From contig JAJTWR010000044.1 in assembly GCA_021613335.1 (NCBI GenBank), forward strand, positions 4,047,501-4,111,500: a stretch of DNA of 64,000 bases, given 5' to 3'. Below the pieces are notes generated by a model, which was not told the origin of the DNA, did not search any database, and worked only from the letters and a program-made list of their open reading frames with translations. The position numbers were made by a program, and so were the translations under genes. Source of the stretch: Whitmania pigra (taxonomy: Eukaryota; Annelida; Clitellata; Hirudinida; Haemopidae). This document shows positions 34,740 through 46,874 of this stretch, piece after piece. Each line of letters begins with the position of its first letter. Position 1 is the first letter of the stretch.

Positions 34740-34985
34740 TATCGGCTTGGGATCTGCAATATTGTGATCCTGCTGTGAATCTTCCTAATCCAGGCTATTA
34801 GTATTGCTAGCTGTGATTTCTCATTCTCCAAACTTAAGTTAATAAAAACTACCTTCGTTCATTGATGAACCAGGCATGGCTTACAGATTTGGCAGTTCTC
34901 TCTATAGAGAGGGAACTTGCCAATAGACTGAATTTTGAAACTGTTATAAAAAGCGTTGTGGAAAGTTGGTTTGCAAATTTTTAAT
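34740..34985 (+). pseudogene. hAT transposase C-terminal remnant (ZMYM-like)
   Basis: The reading ASCDFSFSKLKLIKTTFVH, then QAWLTDLAVLSIERELANRL and NFETVIKSV, matches the C-terminal dimerisation region of TTF/ZMYM-type hAT transposases. It contains frame breaks and stops. The frame at 34504-34725 (VDEDVETEEFFAKRKLLKYF) may be another piece, but I could not place it. Confidence 0.65.
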
Positions 34986-34989
34986 TTGA

Positions 34990-35920
34990 TTATAGTTCCA
35001 TGAAACTAAATATTTAAGAGCTTTTCGAAATTTTGAAGGTTGACGGATTATTAATGGTCAAGAGAGGGGAGGGCAAAGGTGAAGTACGCCTGAAAAAAAC
35101 CCTAATCTTTACTCTCTCATGATTCATGCTCCCAAAAAGCTAAAATTGATGGAGTTTTTGAAGTAACACGTGATCAGTAATTTAGGGAATCGACTGGGCA
35201 ACCTGTACAAGACCCGCGAACAAACCCAGCGGGAACCAGGCGAATTACCCATGCGGAACTCATGCCCGCTTATACAAATTAGTGGGCTATCCGCGCAATT
35301 TCCACGCGGATCTCGTTTATTTGTAGGATGAAAATCAAATTTTTGATGTGTCAAGGTACTTTGTCAGCTGTTTTAAATATCCTAATGACTTAAAACCTTA
35401 CACAAACCATACACAAACGAATCAAGGCGTCTGCTGTACATTCATCTTGTTCATATTCGGGATTTACGTTGATATTTTAAAACTTTAATTATCTGATAAT
35501 TTTGTTTAATGAATAATAATATCAATGCCAATTCTAGGGAATTCTCAAGATCGACAAAGAAAAAATATTCCGTGAATAATTCTTGTTTTGCTTTTCTACC
35601 GTTTGTTGACATTGATTGAGCTGCTTTTTCCACTTTTACAAACAAATTAAGGTTTTTATGTCTTTACTAATTTTGTATATTTTTATTTGAATGTGTTTTG
35701 TCCACTTTAGTCTTCTTATAGTTTTTTCCGGGGATGCCGGAAACCGGATAACATGTACTTCTGCTAAATAAGTCGAATGTTTAAAATAATTGTTGTGTTC
35801 AGGGCTGTATGCCTTAAAAAGTGATATTTTTGTTATCCTGTGCAAGTGTGATTTTATTTATCTGTCACAGCTCTGGTCTTCTTAGAACATATTAATTGAG
35901 TAATTAGCATTGTATATATA
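34990..35920. other. Intergenic
   Basis: 35020-35100 resembles the end of repeat A (GCTTTTCGAAA..TGAAGGTT and GATTATTAA). The rest shows no recognisable gene. Confidence 0.45.
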
Positions 35921-36002
35921 TTTAGCAATAGCAATAGCATTGTATATATATATATTTAGCAATAGCAATAGCATTGTATATATATTTAGCAATAGTATAT
36001 TG
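35913..36002. repeat. Minisatellite
   Basis: A unit of about 30 bp, built from TAGCAATAGCAATAGCATTG plus TATATATATT, occurs about three times in tandem with varying TA length. Confidence 0.85.
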
Positions 36003-36495
36003 CTTGAATAAGAATGTGGTTCAATAAAAATAAAAGAAACTTGAAATTTTTATTTGTTTTCATATTGAATTGAAAGTGCCATCATGGTTCAAATATTATA
36101 TCTCACTTTTGAAAATGTAGTCTATAATTAAAATTGACAATTAAGTTGTTTTTGGAGTAACTTAAATATTTTTGAGAATTCTCCCACATTCTGTTTTACT
36201 AGATGCCAGAATTTATTTAAAGTACTCAAAATATTGCTTTTATGGGCATCTGTAAAATTTGAAAAAGTGTTTGAACCATTTTGATATGAGGGTTTTGATT
36301 TAATCAGATTAGAATGCATTTGTTTATTTTTATTTTTGAGGAAAATCAGGTTATGTTACAAGTTATGATATTTATATTTTCATTAATTACTGTAAAAGAA
36401 ACTTAATCAAAAAATGTTGTGTTAACTGCAGAAGAGTTTCCTTATGTAATATGCTTATTATTGATGTTTATTCTGTAATTAATTTTTAGAACATC

Positions 36496-39400
36496 ATGTC
36501 TGATAAAGAATACTTTAAGATGACAGTTCCAATGTTAAAAGAAGAGCTGAAAAGGCGAGGTTTGGAGCAATCAGGCAAGAAGGCAGATCTTGTGTCAAGA
36601 TTGGAGGCTCATGATTGTAAGCTTTTGAAGGATTTTGCAAAATACTACAATGAATGATGATATTGCTTTTTAGTATCCTCAAATGATGAACAGCTTGCTG
36701 AAATCAAGGACTTGCAGGAAGGTGCCTATATTTACTTTTAGTTTCTTGACTTAAATAAATTATATTTTTTCTATCTTATGAATTTAAAGTATCGTCTAAT
36801 TTGACTCCATCAAATGAAGAAAATAATGGAAAAGACAATGATGGTAGTCACTGTTTGACATTTGTTAGAAATTAAAATGTTCATATTATTCATGTAGCTT
36901 TGAAATGTTTGTGTTTAGTTACAACAGCTAATGAAGAATGTACTAAGGAAGTCTCAGATGAGAACATGCAACCAGAAGGTGTATTTAGAGTTATACATTT
37001 TAGAATAATAAACATCGTTTAAAAATATTCTTATTTTTAACTATTTCATTCACATTTACCAATTTTAGCATGCCATGAAAAACTGGAAGAAAGTGTTGCT
37101 GGAGGTAAACATCCATGTTTTTTTAGGATTTAAGTTTTTAATTTACAGCTATTTTGCTCATTTTAGAAGAAATGACTGAAATCATCCAGAGTCAGGAAGG
37201 TTTATCCTTGGAGGATATTTTGCTTATTTTTATGGAAGGGCTACTTTAACGTTGAGTTTTGTTTCTGTAGCTCTCCAGGAGGAAGAACATTTTAGTGATG
37301 GAAGTATGAATTTGAATTGAACTGGGATATTGCATACTAATTTCTTCTTGTTGCTTAATTGTTGAATGTTTTCATTACATAACTGTTTCCAGTGATGTAA
37401 ATAATTTTTTTTAAATAAATTCAAATAAATATTACTTTCAGGTGATGGCATCAAACAAGAGCCAGCAGCTAATGGTGATTGAATTTTAATTATCTTAATG
37501 TTTATTACAATTACAAAAATATATACATATCCATTTTGTACATCTGCAGGCAAACGATGTGAAGAGCCTGCTTTGACTGAAAATTGCGGTCCTCAGCTTT
37601 CAGAAGCACAAGAGACAATTTTGCCGAGCAACTGTGACAGTGTTGCGCACAACATTTCTCAGGAAGATTTGGTTAAGCAAAAAGATGAAATTCAATGTTT
37701 GCATTTGCTGGTTTTGCATCACGTTTTATCTGCTTGAGTAATGTAAGAATAATGCTTGCAGCTGATTTAATTCCTGCTACTCAGTCGGAAGGTCGAGATG
37801 ATCAAGTTCAAATGAAGGACGAGCCTTCAGACACCAATCCAGCAGATGATAGGGAGGCGTTTGACATGACCTCAGAAGATGACGACCTTCGCATCAGCAG
37901 TCTTTTTGGGATTGAAATGAAAAGGGAGAGTTAGTAATAGTTAACTCTTAAAAATACTTGTTGACAATGGCAATGACAATGATTGTTTTCAAATAAAGGG
38001 GATGCTTTCCAACTTAAATGGCATGGAAAGAAGTTTACTGTTCCATTTATTGGTGAAATCATAAAAGGTTGGAATTTGCTCTCATTTGTGGATAAGTTAT
38101 TGAGCTTTTACCTTCTGTCTGAAGATTTGGCAACCGAGGTTTCTGAAAGAAGCTTTACTGTTCGGTCTGTTACTTTGGAGGATGTGCAGTCTTCGTGCTT
38201 CCAGGAAATTATCCATTGTGCTGTCAAGTTCCTTCTTGATTTTCAAGAAAATATTTTAGAACCTTCTCAACCTGGGTGACTTTTTGTGTAATCAATTTAC
38301 AACTAAAACTTGCAGTTTGGTAGCATCACTCATGAACATAGCATGAATGTACTCCTCATTAAGATATTTTAATATTTTCCTTAACCTAAAGCCCAATGCG
38401 TCTAAGCCTAATAATGAAGCTAATGTTAACATCTGATTTTAATAACAGATTTGCAAAATTTGTGTGCAAGAGCAATGAAGATTGCATTAAGTTCAAGGAA
38501 AGTCTATTGACTTACAAAGATAATTTTACAATTGAAAACATCAGTTTTGATGGTTTGCATTTTTATTCATTAAAACAAATGTTTAAAAAATGCACAGAAA
38601 TAAATTCTTTCTTTCAATCTTGCTAATTTATATTTTCTATACATTTGCAGATCAACTGGCTCAACAATTTTTCAACAGAGATGCCTCATACTATAAAGGT
38701 TTACAATTATTTGGTCATTATGTTTTTTTCAGTTGGATAATATTTATTTGGTTGATTAGAACAGACTCATACCACCTTCAAACTAATTCTTTTTGAATGA
38801 ACCTAATAACTGTCATAAAATGAATAGGGATGGGAATTTAATTGACCATGGTGGTTTGTCATTTCAGGCACAATCGTTGATCGGCTTCTGTATGTTGGCA
38901 ATTTGCCATGCGATGTAGCTGAATGTACAGTGAGGGATCTATTTCCAGAGGCTTTGCGTGTTATTTTTCCTCCTCTTAAGGATTTAGACAAGAGTATCAA
39001 TTCAGCTCGGTAAATGTTATGGGCTTGCATAGCCCTAGAATTTTTGCATCCCTGTTATGCCTCTCAAAAAAACGATTTGATTTTGTTCAAACTGGGATTT
39101 GTTATGAAATGCCTATCAAGTAAACATAAAACTTTTAGCTAGAAGCTCTTTGTCAGTGGCTTTGTCTTTCACTTCAGATCGCAAGCCCCTAGATTCATAT
39201 TTTTGTTGTCACCTTAGGTTTTTTTTGAGCAGGTATGTCTATGTGGAGTATCCAAGTGCTGAGGATGTGATCGCTGTTGCTGAGAAATGCAAGGAGCTGA
39301 AGTTCAACGAAGAAAAGCTTTTTGTAATTAAGGCTCTCTGCGTGAAAAAAGAAAGATTTGGTAATTTCTTTAAATTATCAAATGAATACAGATATTAATG

Positions 39401-40478
39401 GGTTGCTGAATTGAACAGGTCTCCTAACCGATACTTTGAGAACAATACTTCTTGACAAGGTGAGGAAAATGAGGAAAATACAGAAGAATCCATGGAATAA
39501 AAGTCGACAAGAAATGCAAGAAATTGAAAAGGTCAACAATATCTCCTTTTATTGTTTCATTGTTTAATGTTTTAGTTAAAACTGAATCTTGAAAAGGGCA
39601 TTATACTCTTATTATAGCAAGACTACTAACATGTTCCCATATTGTTCAGTTATAAAACATATAGTTAATATTTTGTAATTAGATTGTTAAGTCGTTGCAT
39701 TTGCTAGTGCTAAACTATGTTTGGGATGATTATTCGGAAACAAATGAGATTGATATCTCATTTTGCAAGATTTTTTGAAGTTTTCTGAAGCCAATTATCT
39801 TGCATTTAACTATTTGATTCAGACAATTTCTCTAAACATGGAAAAGTTGACAACAGACAGCAAACACAGAAGGAATTGGAACATGGAGTTGGGAGCTCTT
39901 GATGAAAGCAGATTAGATCAAGATGACCCAGAGAAAATTGATAGCATTTCAGAGAGGGGGTAACTAATAATTTCATTGCATTTACATATTGTGCTTCAAT
40001 GATGTTCTTCTTTCTGTGGCAGGAGAGGACAAAGGACTGGATCCAGGGGAGGTTCTTCAAGAGGTTCCTTTGATTCCCGCAGAGGTCACATGAGGTTAAT
40101 TTTATGTAGATGATTCAATTTTTAAGATACTGTTACTTAATGAAATTATTGCTCTGTCAGTGGCAGATATTCTGGGTTCAATAACTATAACTCCAGAGGA
40201 GGTTGGGGTAGTGGAGCTTTTTATGGATCGTCTGGATACATGAACTCCAGCTACAATCAGAACTATGGAGGTTTATATCTCATTGTATCATATTTTTACT
40301 TTTTCAATTATTCACTGTATTGCTTTAGGCTATGGGTCACAAGAAACTTACTTCAACAAGAGAAAGTCTGGTGACAGTTATGGTGGAGATTGGAAGAGAG
40401 GACGTCGTAAGATATTTGAATTAAAAATCCATTCAGCATTGTTAACGAATTGTTCTTTATTTTCCAACAGATTATTAA
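36496..40478 (+). CDS. SAP- and RRM-domain nucleic-acid-binding protein with Gly/Arg-rich tail
   Basis: Twenty-one exons join in phase to 641 residues: 36496-36616, 36674-36721, 36790-36843, 36919-36978, 37069-37104, 37167-37199, 37271-37303, 37442-37474, 37550-37696, 37762-37929, 37999-38275, 38449-38552, 38651-38698, 38868-39009, 39233-39360, 39419-39531, 39847-39959, 40023-40094, 40161-40270, 40329-40406 and 40471-40478. Residues about 6-40 form a SAP DNA-binding motif (MTVPMLKEELKRRGLEQSGK). An acidic stretch encoded by seven tiny exons follows. A middle region (GKKFTVPFIGEIIKGWNLLS) is unrecognised. An RRM begins DRLLYVGNLPCDVAECTVRD and contains the RNP1-like RYVYVEYPSAEDV. The tail has RGQRTGSRGGSSRGSF and YGG repeats. 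It is probably a nuclear hnRNP/SAFB-like protein; no exact orthologue is named. Confidence 0.85.
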
Positions 40479-41364
40479 AGGGTTTTTGGAATGAAGTTAC
40501 ACTGGCAGCATTGATGTTTGCTTGCTGATTGACTGTTTTCAGAGATTTTTTGTGAGATCCTCACTTATAGTGAAGATCTTTTAAATGTATGTTCTATCGA
40601 CTCATATTTTTTCACACAAATTTTATATGAACGGACTTTCGTAAACAGAGACTGTTATATTCTTTGTTTAATCTAAGTTGCGTCACTCGAATGCGGTTAG
40701 AACCCTCATCATGTTTGAAAAGTGATTTTGACAAATATATTGGTTTTCCTAAAAAATTGTTGTTGTTAAGTGCTGGAACTTAAGGTAAAGCCGGAATTTA
40801 AGCTCGGAACCGAAGCTACGCGGTACCTGTGTATTGCATTTATATCCATTAACTGTTGGTATGCGTACAATAAAAAAAATCATTTTCTGTTCGAGTCTTC
40901 AAGGAAGAGATAAGTGCAATTTGGAAAAAGTGAAGCGATCAATTTCGCCAATTTTGTTATCACTAATATATATAAAAAATTTACAGAATTAATGTTTTAG
41001 CTAAAATATTCTTTTAATAATAAAGTTAAAACAAAATTAGATTTGCAGCTATTTATTTATCATTAGTGATGGTGGCACTCAGGGTGAACTTTGAATGTTT
41101 CTAATGTAACGTGGTATAGGTGTGTTGACGGTGAGTGGGTGCCCATGCTTGCTTTAAGTTGATTTCTGTACTGTATATCAGGTTTTCGGTTCATTTAACT
41201 CTGATTTTATGTCATCTCTTAACGTTATTCATTAAACCTTAAAATGGGTGAAGGTTAATTAATTATCTATTAAATTACCATAATTTAAATGGCGTTTAAG
41301 CTTATAATAATGTAACTGTTTTATCTAAGCTGAAGTTGATCTTGGCAGAGAAGATTGCTGAATT
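40479..41364. other. Intergenic
   Basis: AT-rich. AATAAA at 40869 could end the upstream transcript. No gene is seen. Confidence 0.5.
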
Positions 41365-44300
41365 ATGGAGGTAAGGTTTAGGGAGTTACTATCAAAACTA
41401 AGTTTTGAAATTTTTTTTTATTTGTTAAGATTGTAGTTGGAATAATTGGAGGTTCTGGATTAGACAATCCTGATATCATGGAAAGCAGGACAGAAAAAGC
41501 AGTGACAACCCCTTTTGGAAAGGTAAAGACTTACCATTTACAGGATTTTAGTTTTGTATTAAGTTGAGGTACTTCTGATTGTTTAACTTTATTTTAAATT
41601 ATTGATGGCAACCAGAGGTGTGCCAAATACTGGCCACTAAATATTTGAAATACTAAATAATAAAATGCTTTTCAAAATTATTTAGAAAACCTCTTTGATG
41701 AGCTCAAAATATTAAATTACAAAACACATATTTTGAAATACTCTTATTCAAAATACAAATACCACTCAGTTGACACTAAAAAAATGACACCACTCCATTG
41801 CGTTGATATGGAATTTAAAGCATCATAGTATAAGTTCACGGTTTGCCTTTAAAATCAGCTGCTGTTGAAAATTATCATCAACTGATGCAAAGGATGGCAT
41901 GCCAGTGTAGTGTTGTACAGTAAAAATCCTGAAGAGAGTACACCTCATGGCAACAGAAATACAAAAGTATTTTGACAAAAGTAATTTCAAACGCATAAAA
42001 TATTTTAGAAATGTATTTAAAATACCAGAATACAAAGTACTTTCTTACCGTATATAAAATATCAATACCACATATTTGTATTAGAAATACTGCTCCCCTC
42101 TGATGGCAACAGCACTAAGTTAGCAACTATTACCCTGGCATCTTGAACATTTTTATGTATTTTTTATATTAATTAGTGCTGATCAATACAGCTTTTTACC
42201 GATACTCCAATACTGATATTTTACATATGAACTATCAGGCCCTTTAGGATACCAAAGATATTTATTATTTACTCTACATGATGGCTTATAAAATTAAAAT
42301 CATGACTTATCTATTAACTTGTGCCATGAACACATATAATAATATATATATTGGGGCGTGCAGGTTAGCCGAATGGGTTACGTGCCTGCATACGGCGGTA
42401 ATGGCAACAGTCGTAATGTGTCGTGTTCGAAACCCAGCCTGCACTGCCGCCAGCGCCCTTGGGAAGGAGCGCTATATAAATGGTTACAAGAAGCGCCTCT
42501 GACGCTATGCATATGGCGCTATATAAATGAAGTTACAATTACAATTACAATATTTAATACACATATTTATTATTTTTATTACAAAACTTAAACTAAAACA
42601 TTACATAATTACTGTCAAAATAGTAATATTGTTGAGTTAACAGACAGCTGTCGATATATCTTACTAGATTTATTATATATTATTTCTTATATTTCTCTCG
42701 TTCGTAAAGATTTTTGTACGGATTTTGTTTTACTTTATTGTATTTATTTAATTTGTTTTAAATTTCTTGTTAAGAATAACATGCAATTTTAATGAATATT
42801 TTATTGACATGATATATGATATAAATTTAAATTTATTTTTGGAAACGAAATTAATTTGCTAAAGTAGGCAAGGTAAAGCTAATTACAGAAATAAAATAAG
42901 GTTGGGTGAGAACGAATAAAATTAACCCTAAATATCAGTATCTGCACACATAATATAACCAATACCGATAGTCCGAATATTAGTATTGATTGGTTGATGT
43001 TCTTAAAACAGCTTTTTCATTACTTCACAGCCATCAGATAGTCTTATAATTGGATATATATCTGGGATCCGTTGTGTTTTGCTGGCTAGGTAAAATATAT
43101 TTAACATTGATTTGTTCCATGACATCTGACAATGAACTAAATTTTTAAAACACAGGCATGGAAGAAAGCATGACATAAATCCAACCAATGTCAACTACAG
43201 AGCTAACATTTGGGCTCTGAAACAAGAAGGTTGTAACTGCATCATTGTTGGCAGTGCTGTTGGATCTTTACAAAAAAACATCTTGCCAGGAGATGTTGTC
43301 ATTCTTGACCAATTTATTGATAGGTTTGGTTTGTTGTAAAAAATTGTTAAAAGGAAGTTTGATTTTGATGCTTTGCATGTTTGCAAGTTTATGTATTTAT
43401 GCATTTATCTGATTCATTGAGTGCCTTATCTGAACAGGATTAGTGAAAGCAATTTTTAGTCAATCTAGCATTTATGTGTCACCCCTCGCAAGGGCACTCC
43501 CTGGTGGTGCAGGCTAGGTTGCAAACACAACACATTATGGCTGTTGCTGTTATCGTGGCACACAGGAACACAATCCATTGGGCCAGCCTTCATGCCCTTT
43601 TTGTGTCTTGATCATTTCTTGAAAAGTACATCTTTGTAGCTTAAGTCCTTTTTTTTTATGTTGTAATATAACTTAATCTTTGCTTTTGAGTGGTAGAAGT
43701 TAACCTTAGAGTGATGTGAAAATGGATTCTAGAGTTCAGCTAAATGCTATTAATAATCATCATCAGGACAACAAAAAGAACAAGTACTTTTTATGATGGT
43801 ACTCCAGAATCATTAAAGGGAGTATGCCACATACCAATGGCTCATCCATTTTCTAGTGAGCTCAACAAAGTTAGAGATTTGCTTACCTTGATTATTGTTA
43901 TCAATTGATATGAATCACCACTCAGATTGGTTGTTGCAGTAAAAGTTTATTTGAACATCTGTACATGCAACTTTTCAGGTGTTGAATTCAGTTATAAAGG
44001 ATTTAGGCATCACAAAGACTCATAAAGAGGGATCCATTGTTGTCATTGAGGGTCCACGGTTCTCATCAAAAGCAGAAAGTAAAATATGGCAGTCATATGG
44101 AGCATCAGTGGTTGGCATGACAACAGTGCCTGAGGTAAGTTAGCACCACATATTTGAATTTCTAATGGAATTATTAATCTGAATTATTACTTTGGGACAC
44201 TTACATCTGTTATTTAACTGAATGCTGTTCTTGTTATAAACATTAATTTAAAGTGTTTATTTGATGTTTCCCATTAGGTTGTTTTGGCAAATGAGGCAGC

Positions 44301-44674
44301 TATCCCATATGCATCTATAGCATTGATAACAGACATGGACTCGTGGCAAGATTCTGATCATGTATGTTCCTTTGGTATTTGGTGAATTGTTTTTGAGTTT
44401 TTAGGGGATATCATTTTAAACATATTGATTATTTCAGGTTGATGTTGAGACTGTAATGAAGCAGATGAAAAAGAATGCTGAGACATTTAAAAAGATTCTC
44501 ATGACAACAATTGTCAGGCTCCATACTCTTGATTGGCCAGCAATTCAAAAAAAATATGATGTGAGATAAATACTGAATTCTGATCTGTGATTCTTGTCTA
44601 CATAATTTAATTTAATTTACCATAGACAAAACGTTTTACTTTTACAGGAAATTTTGAAGAGCTCCATCATGTGA
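41365..44674 (+). CDS. MTAP: S-methyl-5'-thioadenosine phosphorylase
   Basis: Nine exons: 41365-41370, 41430-41522, 43031-43089, 43156-43323, 43767-43869, 43979-44134, 44278-44361, 44438-44560 and 44648-44674 (TGA), 272 residues (human MTAP 283). The enzyme splits methylthioadenosine with phosphate to adenine and methylthioribose-1-phosphate in methionine and purine salvage. Visible motifs are [11 protein letters not shown] (phosphate loop), [88 protein letters not shown] and ITDMDSW (purine site). The usual T-A-C-G-S block reads SAVGS. Exon 1 encodes only Met-Glu. The second intron is 1.5 kb and carries a SINE. Poly(A) signal at 44765-44770. Confidence 0.95.
42353..42550 (+). repeat. tRNA-derived SINE, family I, best copy
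   Basis: The tRNA-like head GGTTAGCCGAATGGGTTACG (box A) and GTGTTCGAAACCC (box B) is followed by GCGCTATATAAATGGTTACA, a partial second GCGCTATATAAATG and a tail of ATTACA repeats. It lies in an MTAP intron. Confidence 0.88.
43480..43588 (-). repeat. SINE family I, reverse copy
   Basis: The reverse complement matches the copy at 42353 from GGCTGGCCCAATGGATTGTG through the box B region to GTGCCCTTGCGAGG, with about 75-80% identity by eye. It lies in an MTAP intron. Confidence 0.75.
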
Positions 44675-45689
44675 ATTGCAATGTCGAAAGTTATCGTTAA
44701 AGTGATATGAATGGATAGAAAGCAATTGTTAAATGATTTTATTAGCTTCAAACTTATAGAAGTCAATAAAACCTCATTCCGGAACTAGTAATGTACCGAG
44801 TACCGAATTTAAACGATTCAACAAGTGAAACGAAAAATTAAAGCAATATGAATGGCGGGAAAACACAGCATTAAGTAGTTAATTACATATTACATATTAA
44901 GTAGTAGTAACTTATCAAAGGTTTGGGAGCAGGGGCTCGGAGATGACGCATCAGTCTCGGCAACTTCGGCCGCATTCCTGAACTAGTAACGTGTCATTTA
45001 GGTATACTATAATAGTAATAAAGATAAGTGCTTAATGTTAAACATTAAGTGAGAACTACTGTTACGCAAAATTCAGAGACTTTTATCTCATTGGCTGCGG
45101 CTTTGACCCTTATTTGATGCTCGTGAGCGCATAGTGGAGAAGGGCCACATTTTTGTAAAGAGTTTGGTTTAATGAAATCCGGAGATGAATGCTCCGTCGA
45201 TGGATTTTTAAAAATTACCGTAAAAATTTACTGTTATCCAATGAGGCCTCTTGCCACTTTCTAAATACCAGGAAGTGGCTTCATACCTTCTATATCGACT
45301 GCGACGGTCCAGTCGTTTGCCTCTGCAAGAATGTCTCGCCTGGGAGTTTGTGATATCTCTTTGCAGAGGTGCGCGAAGCCATTGAGCAAGAAATCAATCT
45401 TTCGCTGCTTTGCGATCGTGCGCTAGTTTGCTTTGGATACCAGTGGAGCTGGCGGCAGACATATGGTACGTCTGATGTAGACGCTGCAGTCATCTTGTGA
45501 CCAATTTTTTACCCTTGGCCAGTTATTATAATATGATGTTGTATATAATACGAACATAAAAAGTCTCATTTTGGCGCCCCTGTACCTTACGCCCGGGGGC
45601 ATGTGTACCCCCATAGCCTCTAACTGTTGGAGACTGCTGCTTTCGAGGCCTCATACACGATTCTCGAACGACGCCATGTGTACCGACCG
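44675..45689. other. Intergenic
   Basis: The motif ATTCCGGAACTAGTAATGTA at 44778 is nearly repeated at 44974 (ATTCCTGAACTAGTAACGTG). No gene is recognised; overlapping minus-strand frames at 45290-45741 look like chance. Confidence 0.5.
44765..44770 (+). terminator. Poly(A) signal of MTAP
   Basis: AATAAA lies 91 bp after the MTAP stop codon. Confidence 0.6.
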
Positions 45690-45698
45690 TTGGCAAGG

Positions 45699-45886
45699 GG
45701 CACCCCGTCATAATAGCCCGGCGACAAAATAGCCCCGTCAAAATAGCACCATCAAAACATAAAACTCATTTCATTTAATCAAATTTGAAATAAGTTATAG
45801 GTTGATGTATCAACTCATATAAATATTTTTTTTTATAAAGATACATTGACGGGGATGTTTTGACGGGGCTATTTTGACGGGTCACC
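45699..45886. mobile_element. Foldback element, copy 3 (188 bp) with 9-bp duplication
   Basis: It runs from GGCACCCCGTCATAATAGCC to GACGGGTCACC and is flanked by TTGGCAAGG on both sides (45690-45698 and 45887-45895). The arms pair GCCCCGTCAAAATAG with CTATTTTGACGGGG. The centre matches copies 1 and 2. Confidence 0.95.
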
Positions 45887-46169
45887 TTGGCAAGGGCATA
45901 CGTGCAATTGCAGCGTCTCAGTCCCGCCACAGAACCAGCATTATGTGTTTTCCATCAAACCCCACTTTTGTAGATTATCCCTTGGAGGGCAACTGGATAC
46001 AATCACCTTATCGCATCACGTTATCCCACTTTGTCTGCTTACCCTGATGCGATTGCTGAATCGCCTTCGTGACTCGGTCTTTTCTCCTCCTTTTCTGGTT
46101 AATTATAGCAGCTCTGACCGGTGAGCTCGTCTGGGACCATTTTGGCAAGTGGTTCCTTATCCAACTGCA

Positions 46170-46620
46170 TGACGGCCCTTCAAAAGAAACATCAGCTCGG
46201 CTACTGTTCCGTCGATCTCAAAAATAAATTACGGAATGTGAAAAGTGAAACAAAGATAAATTAGTGATGTACTTGTTCACAATTGTCGGTACTTGGTTCC
46301 ATCCAGCTGCATGACTGTCCGTCTGGGTAGGATCTCTCACTTCATCGAACATCAGCTCGGCTACTGATCTCAATCTGCGCTCGGAATTCCTTTCCAGATC
46401 TGAATCGCAAATTGTCTCTGTCATCTGTGTACATGATCAGAACTTTTGTCAGTTTGTCTAAAACACAGCTTGCTTTAGGCTATTTATTATTAATACTAAG
46501 ATATATTCCGAATAATGATAATAATAAATTTGAGCAATAAATAATGATAAATTACGAAATGTGAAAAGTGGAACATTGATAAATTAGTAATTTACTTGAT
46601 CACAATTGTCGGTACTTGTA
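46170..46620. repeat. Direct duplication, two diverged units
   Basis: 46220-46290 and 46545-46618 share AAATTACG(G)AATGTGAAAAGTG, GATAAATTAGT and CACAATTGTCGGTACTTG in order. CATCAGCTCGGCTACTG also occurs twice nearby (46189 and 46349). Confidence 0.7.
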
Positions 46621-46780
46621 CGTGAGACTTGAGCGCATGGCCCCTTATCTGTTACGAACACAGTTGGGCGTTTTTATGAATACAAAAGCTTACAAATAAG
46701 AATATGCAATATGCGACTCGTTTTGTATATTTTGGGCTCAGTTTATGCTCGATCAAAAAATATAAGAGTAATTAATAAAA

Positions 46781-46871
46781 GGCATGCGGCTTGGCGGAAT
46801 GGATTACGTGCCTGCCTACGGCGGTAATGGCAACATTGGGAAGCAGCGCTATATAAATGGTTACAAGAAGC
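46781..46871 (+). repeat. SINE family I copy lacking box B
   Basis: It matches 42353 through GCGGTAATGGCAAC, then jumps to GGGAAGCAGCGCTATATAAA and TGGTTACAAGAAGCG, a deletion of about 45 bp. It abuts the LINE directly. Confidence 0.8.
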
Positions 46872-46874
46872 GAA

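Noticed and set aside
45290..45741. Three overlapping minus-strand frames
   Set aside because: They overlap in different frames, share no splice structure and run into the foldback element at 45699.
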